64,000 bases of DNA, taken from Butyricicoccus pullicaecorum. GTDB taxonomy: Bacteria; Bacillota; Clostridia; Oscillospirales; Butyricicoccaceae. The DNA lies in the NCBI GenBank assembly GCA_021531865.1, contig JAFBIW010000004.1:117574-181573 (forward strand), written 5' to 3'. Each line of letters starts with the position of its first letter. Position 1 is the stretch's first letter. The notes beneath the pieces are model-generated. The model had not been told where the DNA came from, did not search any database, and was given only the letters and a program-made list of their open reading frames with translations. Shown one piece after another: positions 61,461 to 64,000 of this stretch. Both the position numbers and the translations under genes were made by a program.

Positions 61461-62681
61461 ATGACCCAAAACAACAATTCATGGAGAAAAACTTATTTTA
61501 CACTTCTTGCCGGACAAGCAATATCCTTTATTAGCAGCGGTATTTTGCAAATGGCCATTATCTTTTATTTGGTTGCGAAAACTAATTCTGCAATCATATT
61601 GACGGCGGCAACACTGATTGGATTTTTGCCGCAAGCCTGTTTAGGCCCGTTTGCAGGTGCTTTTGTTGACCGGCACAGCCGTAAAAGCGTAATGATTGGT
61701 GCGGATTTGATAATTGCCGCCGCTGGCGGTATTCTGGCGCTGGTGGCGTTTTACATGGAATTGCCCGTATGGTCTATTATGGTTGTCCTGTTAATCCGAA
61801 GTGCGGGAACTGCTTTTCATTCTCCAGCATTCAGCGCAGCAACACCTATGATTGTGCCAAAAGAGGAACTTACAAAATGCGCTGGTTACACGTCGACCAT
61901 GCAAGCAGTAAGTGCGATTATCAGTCCAGCTGCCGCAGCGTTTTTATATGCTGTTTGGCCTCTTAATGCAATTATATTGTTAGATATTGTGGGTGCAATC
62001 CTTGCCTGTGTGACTGTTGCGATTTCGTCCATACCAACGCCTGAACTATGTCCAGAAACGAAAAGACAACAGTTTTTACAGGATATGAAAGAGGGGTATG
62101 TGGTATTAAAGCAAAACAGGGGCCTCTTTGCTCTGCTCTGGATTGGTGTAATTTATATGTTCTTTTATATGCCAATCAGTACGCTTTTTCCTCTCATCTG
62201 TATGTCATACTTCAAAGGAACACCGGCCCATGCCTCTGCCGCTGAAATTGCTTTTGCGGTTGGTATGCTGCTTGGCGGAGTCATTCTGAGCATTTGGGGC
62301 GGTTTTAAGAAACGGCGGTACACCATCGGTCTTTCCGTTCTCCTGATGGGCGTTAGCAATATGCTCTCCGGGCTTTTGCCGCCAGACGCATTTCTTGTCT
62401 TTGTTGTGTGCTGTACTGTTATGGGAATTTCCGCTCCATTTTACGGTGTGCAAAATGCGATTTTTCAAGAAACGGTCAAACCAGAATATCTGGGGAGAGT
62501 TTTTTCTCTACTGACAAGCGCCGCTTCCCTCGCCATGCCGTTTGGCCTTGTCATTTCCGGGCCTCTGGCGGAGCGGCTGGGAGTTGAGAAATGGTTTGTC
62601 ATTTGCGGAATTGGCATTATCATCGTTGCGCTTGCCGTATTTTTACTACCCGGTTTGAGAGAGATTGACAATACGCAATAA
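61461..62681 (+). CDS. Mef(A)-like MFS macrolide-type efflux protein
   Basis: The 406-residue, 12-helix permease shares long stretches with Mef(A) as I remember it: GQAISFISSGILQMAIIFYL, GADLIIAAAGGILALVAFYM and MELPVWSIMVVLLIRSAGTA. In Mef(A) such regions form the drug channel. ATG 61461 follows AAGGAGG; the longer in-frame start at 61335 lies in the attenuator. AT-rich codon use differs sharply from host genes, marking transfer. No msr-type ABC-F gene follows; a Cfr/RlmN-like gene does. True drug range unknown. Confidence 0.85.
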   Translation: MTQNNNSWRKTYFTLLAGQAISFISSGILQMAIIFYLVAKTNSAIILTAATLIGFLPQACLGPFAGAFVDRHSRKSVMIGADLIIAAAGGILALVAFYMELPVWSIMVVLLIRSAGTAFHSPAFSAATPMIVPKEELTKCAGYTSTMQAVSAIISPAAAAFLYAVWPLNAIILLDIVGAILACVTVAISSIPTPELCPETKRQQFLQDMKEGYVVLKQNRGLFALLWIGVIYMFFYMPISTLFPLICMSYFKGTPAHASAAEIAFAVGMLLGGVILSIWGGFKKRRYTIGLSVLLMGVSNMLSGLLPPDAFLVFVVCCTVMGISAPFYGVQNAIFQETVKPEYLGRVFSLLTSAASLAMPFGLVISGPLAERLGVEKWFVICGIGIIIVALAVFLLPGLREIDNTQ

Positions 62682-62750
62682 TCAACTGCACCTTTTTCTA
62701 TTACTAAACAAAATGCCTGGCTTTTATTATTTAGAAGAAAGGATATAAAA

Positions 62751-63734
62751 ATGAAACGTTTACCTAAATATACGCCTGCGGAAGTACGGAATGATCCATA
62801 CGGATTTACTTACAAAGAAATGTCGGAAGTTATTGGCGAGAATGAAGCAAAAGCCTTATATGAAGAATTATATAAGCAATTACCACGCAAAAAAAATCTA
62901 TCAATGTTGGTAAAAAATATTTGCAAAAGCAGTGATACTGAAAAGTATGTTTACGAACTGAAAGACAACAAATACATTGAAACGGTTTTTATCAAGCGGC
63001 GAGATGGTGGAACTGTTTGCGTGAGCACACAAGTCGGTTGTCCTGTTGGTTGTATTTTTTGTGAGTCCGGGCGAAATGGCTTTGTTCGTAATCTAACATC
63101 GTCAGAAATCGTACAACAGATTATATTGTTGCGTCGAAAAGTAAACCGTATCGTTTTTATGGGTATGGGAGAGCCTTTATTCAATTATGACAACTTGATA
63201 AAAGCAATCCATATTCTCCGAGATAGATATGGGCTCAACTTTCCAACCGACGGCATTACCATATCAACAGTTGGTCCGGTCGATCAATTAAAAAAATTGC
63301 GCGAGGAACATCTTAAAATTCAGTTGACAATATCTTTACACGCAGCAACACAATCTGCAAGAAATCGTATTATTCCTCACATGCGCATATATGCTATTGA
63401 AGATGTTGTTAAGCAAGCCTTATCCTATTCTGAAAGGCATAATCGCAAAATTGTCTTTGCGTATTTGCTTTTACCGGGTATAAATGACCGGCCCTCAGAT
63501 GTAAGACAACTTGCAAAATGGTTTCGGGGCAAAAAAGTTATGATTAACGTGTTACAATACAACCCAACAAGCAATTCAAGAATTAAAGCACCACAGAAAC
63601 GGGAAATAGTTGCATTCAAACATCAATTAGAGCAAGCAGGACTTGAAGTTACTATGAGAGTTTCTCATGGCAGAGAGATTAACGCGGCTTGTGGACAGTT
63701 AGCTAACACATATAATAAATTCAAAAAAAAATGA
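62751..63734 (+). CDS. Cfr/RlmN-family radical SAM rRNA methyltransferase
   Basis: The 327-residue protein has cluster cysteines C97, C101, C104 (VGCPVGCIFC), the SAM-binding MGMGEPLFNYDN, ITISTVGPVDQLKKL, LTISLHAATQSARNR and the methyl-carrier cysteine C314 in INAACGQL. RlmN methylates C2 of A2503 in 23S rRNA; Cfr methylates C8 and gives resistance to five drug classes. EPLFN and GFVRNL look RlmN-like, while the shortened N-terminus and LLLPGINDRPSDV recall Cfr; I cannot decide. AT-rich, 69 bases after the MFS gene. Confidence 0.85.
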   Translation: MKRLPKYTPAEVRNDPYGFTYKEMSEVIGENEAKALYEELYKQLPRKKNLSMLVKNICKSSDTEKYVYELKDNKYIETVFIKRRDGGTVCVSTQVGCPVGCIFCESGRNGFVRNLTSSEIVQQIILLRRKVNRIVFMGMGEPLFNYDNLIKAIHILRDRYGLNFPTDGITISTVGPVDQLKKLREEHLKIQLTISLHAATQSARNRIIPHMRIYAIEDVVKQALSYSERHNRKIVFAYLLLPGINDRPSDVRQLAKWFRGKKVMINVLQYNPTSNSRIKAPQKREIVAFKHQLEQAGLEVTMRVSHGREINAACGQLANTYNKFKKK

Positions 63735-63800
63735 TTAAAAGTGCCAGACGCATAGACGCAGAGCCGATAACGCATTAGGTCAAAAAACCTATGTGTGAAG

Positions 63801-64000
63801 TGACCCCAAAAAGTTAGACAATATTTCGAAGTAAAAATTGTTCAAGCAGCCGAAAGGGCTTGTTGTCTGTGACGAGCAGGCGGCAAGCCCTTAAGCTTTG
63901 CCTTGATACGGTGGTTGTTGTAGTAATCGAGATATTCAACGAGCTCCTGTTTGAAGTGATCCATAGATTGGAATTCTTGCAGATACAGAAGTTCGCTTTT
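63801..64000 (-). mobile_element. IS3-family (IS150-like) element, right part cut by window
   Basis: The terminal TGACCCCAAAAAGTTAGACA at 63801 matches the style of IS150-group ends (TGACCCC..GTTAGACA). The transposase gene enters on the minus strand and stops 41 bases from that end. Confidence 0.85.
63842..64000 (-). CDS. IS3-family transposase OrfB, C-terminal part
   Basis: The minus-strand frame KSELLYLQEFQSMDHFKQEL continues VEYLDYYNNHRIKAKLKGLP and ends PPARHRQQALSAA. YLDYYNNHRIKAKLKGLPP is the closing signature of IS3-group integrase-type transposases, whose rve catalytic domain lies outside the window. Confidence 0.92.
   Translation of the reverse strand, partial: KSELLYLQEFQSMDHFKQELVEYLDYYNNHRIKAKLKGLPPARHRQQALSAA

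Larger units (their letters stand above)
58389..64000. mobile_element. genomic island next to tRNA-Pro, right end not in window
   Basis: Starting at the tRNA 3' end, the sequence holds a tyrosine integrase, an IS256-family remnant, hairpin-rich non-coding DNA like that of Clostridial conjugative elements, an AT-rich efflux/methyltransferase module and an IS3-family end. GC is visibly lower than the host in the 61.4-63.7 kb part. No second copy of the tRNA 3' end is in the window, so the far border lies beyond 64000. Confidence 0.75.

Overview
The window looks like chromosome of a GC-rich, endospore-forming, anaerobic Clostridia (Oscillospirales / Butyricicoccus-Agathobaculum type; placement is inference). 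The basis is the gene set: SpoIID, SpoVB-like flippase, SpoVM, SipL, SpoIVA, rubrerythrin, an iron-only hydrogenase regulator, SepF and DivIVA, CIRCE-controlled groESL, T-box and lysine riboswitches, and sigma-A promoters spaced 17 bp. The last ~5.6 kb, beyond a tRNA-Pro gene, is acquired DNA of mixed and partly much lower GC.

Layout. 1-2.8 kb: partial EamA permease, WYL regulator, PflX-like radical SAM protein. 2.9-3.7 kb: T-box leader (specifier read as AUG) ahead of a GNAT acetyltransferase. 3.8-6.9 kb (minus): asd-dapA-dapB lysine pathway under a lysine riboswitch. 6.9-12.4 kb: SpoIID-like protein, queA-tgt (queuosine), ECF-type sigma factor with its membrane partner. 12.5-22.7 kb: SpoVB-like flippase, THUMP methyltransferase, groES-groEL, DUF1540 protein, rubrerythrin, a structured leader before a TM1266-family regulator and an NMT1-type ABC importer, and a methyltransferase. 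22.9-34.8 kb: NfeD and stomatin, CadC-like ArsR regulator, TIGR03960/TIGR03936 pair, miaB-mutS-mutL-miaA-hfq. 34.9-43.5 kb: HlyD-like protein, yggS-sepF-yggT-divIVA, ileS, lspA, rluD-like, HAD phosphatase. 43.6-47.7 kb (minus): BlaI/BlaR1-type pair with the M56 gene frameshifted, then an NlpC/P60 hydrolase behind an array of WalR-like boxes. 47.7-58.4 kb: mtaB, S-layer-homology protein, efp, tRNA-Val, a cluster of very small genes, dut, then spoVM-sipL-spoIVA, a P-loop protein and tRNA-Pro.

58.4-64 kb is a nested genomic island: a tyrosine integrase facing tRNA-Pro, its 5' end overwritten by an IS256-family fragment; ~750 bp of hairpin-rich non-coding DNA; an AT-rich resistance-type module (leader peptide, two attenuator hairpins, Mef(A)-like MFS pump, Cfr/RlmN-family radical SAM methyltransferase); and the end of an IS3-family element cut by the window edge.

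Themes. Four tRNA-modification enzymes (QueA, Tgt, MiaA, MiaB) plus MtaB, and mismatch repair, lie among division genes. Spore-coat morphogenesis is compact: SpoVM, SipL and SpoIVA lie within 3.2 kb, with a sigma-E-like promoter before sipL. The least explained items are the 18.7 kb leader RNA, the T-box/GNAT pairing, the six-box array at 47.6 kb, the promoter inside yggS and the Cfr/RlmN-like gene on the island.
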